DNA of 24,548 nucleotides from positions 1 through 24,548 of the forward strand of contig JBBRVU010000045.1 in NCBI GenBank assembly GCA_038246575.1. Direction: 5' to 3'. The stretch's first letter is position 1. Each line of letters starts with the position of its first letter. The notes under the pieces were generated by a model that worked only from the letters and a program-made list of their open reading frames with translations, was not told the origin of the DNA and did not search any database. Both the position numbers and the translations under genes were made by a program. Positions 24,118-24,548 of this stretch are shown here, piece after piece. The stretch is from JACCUZ01 sp038246575 (GTDB lineage Bacteria; Actinomycetota; Actinomycetes; JACCUZ01).

Positions 24118-24548
24118 GTGGCACCAGGGGAGTCTGCCGACGGACAGGCGTTGCGCCGCCGCAGGAAGGCGGCGGCGTTCCGTCAGCAAGCGCGACAGCT
24201 GGTTCAGCAGGCTGACACTCTCGAGCGCTCCGCCGAGCGCTGGTCCCGTGGCCTTGCGGGCGAGCTGACCGTCGGGGCCCAGCTGGAGCTGCTCCGTCCG
24301 CATGGATACGAGGTCCTGCACGACGTGCGCTGGCCGGGCAGGCAGCGAGCCAACATCGACCACGTCGCGATCGGCCCACCGGGCGTGCTCGTCGTCGATG
24401 CGAAGAACTGGTCCGGGTCGGTGACGATTCGCGATGGAGTTCTGCGGCAGAGCGGCTTCCGGCGTACCCGCGAGATCGCAGCGGCGAAGCGGGCCGCCGA
24501 GGACGTGGCCGCAGAGCTCCCGCTGCCCTCGGCCCTGCACGTCATCCC
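24118..24548 (+). CDS. NERD-domain (nuclease-related) protein, 3' part outside the window
   Basis: The frame from the GTG at 24118 is open to the window edge, giving 143 residues. A charged helical N-terminus (residues 10-47, rich in Arg and Gln) precedes a NERD domain at about 48-140: GELTVGAQLELL with Glu49, then ANIDHVAIGPPGVLVVDAKN with Asp81, Asp94 and Lys96, the D-x(n)-D-x-K pattern of the restriction-endonuclease-like fold. NERD domains are found alone or fused to helicase, kinase or zinc-finger parts, and whether this one has a C-terminal fusion cannot be seen. Nuclease activity is plausible from the residues but not proven. The start has a G-rich stretch before it but no clean ribosome site. 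Confidence 0.75.
   Translation, partial: MAPGESADGQALRRRRKAAAFRQQARQLVQQADTLERSAERWSRGLAGELTVGAQLELLRPHGYEVLHDVRWPGRQRANIDHVAIGPPGVLVVDAKNWSGSVTIRDGVLRQSGFRRTREIAAAKRAAEDVAAELPLPSALHVI

Overview
The window is very GC-rich and has the traits of a high-GC Gram-positive actinobacterium, most likely near Nocardioidaceae. The evidence is a mycothiol-type maleylpyruvate-isomerase-fold protein, a branched-chain keto acid dehydrogenase operon of actinobacterial type, frequent GTG starts, many 4-base GTGA/ATGA gene overlaps, and several start codons placed 6-8 bases after a TANNNT -10 box (leaderless style). The lineage is an inference from gene content. No rRNA, tRNA, IS element or CRISPR array was seen.

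Region 1 (1-4181) is a divergent catabolic cluster. Leftward it holds an NCS1 permease, an agmatinase/guanidinobutyrase-type ureohydrolase and an NTF2-like protein cut by the window edge. Rightward it holds a cyclase/kynurenine-formamidase-like metal hydrolase and an XRE-cupin regulator. A perfect 9-bp inverted repeat covers the -35 box of a recognisable promoter for the permease, so local control by the regulator is likely. Import and hydrolysis of a guanidino compound is the simplest reading; the substrate is unknown.

Region 2 (4200-7412) holds a nitrilase-superfamily amidase, a head-to-head mycothiol-dependent-enzyme family protein, a DUF3754 (TMEM143-like) membrane protein and a small Tudor-like protein. 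Region 3 (7518-11102) is a bkdABC-type operon (E1 alpha, E1 beta, E2) without an E3 gene. Region 4 (11319-15135) has an unusual anchored Pro-rich/Lys-Ala-rich/Asp-rich protein with a 33-bp tandem repeat, then an EamA transporter overlapping a PhoD-like phosphatase gene.

The 371-bp gap 15136-15506 carries four copies of a 27-bp motif as two mirrored pairs with identical 61-bp periods. It ends in an ArsR promoter/operator. An ArsR-MFS pair follows; the MFS gene runs 114 bp into the convergent ABC-F gene. Then, all leftward, come a glyoxalase-like protein, a HisC-type aminotransferase, an RsiG-like protein and a histidine kinase/response regulator/DUF2231 group. The RsiG-like protein carries the published c-di-GMP-binding signature E(X)3S(X)2R(X)3Q(X)3D and a near-perfect second copy; this is the most interesting gene here. 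A rightward NERD-domain nuclease-like gene runs off the right edge, and a perfect 15-bp hairpin lies in the divergent gap before it.
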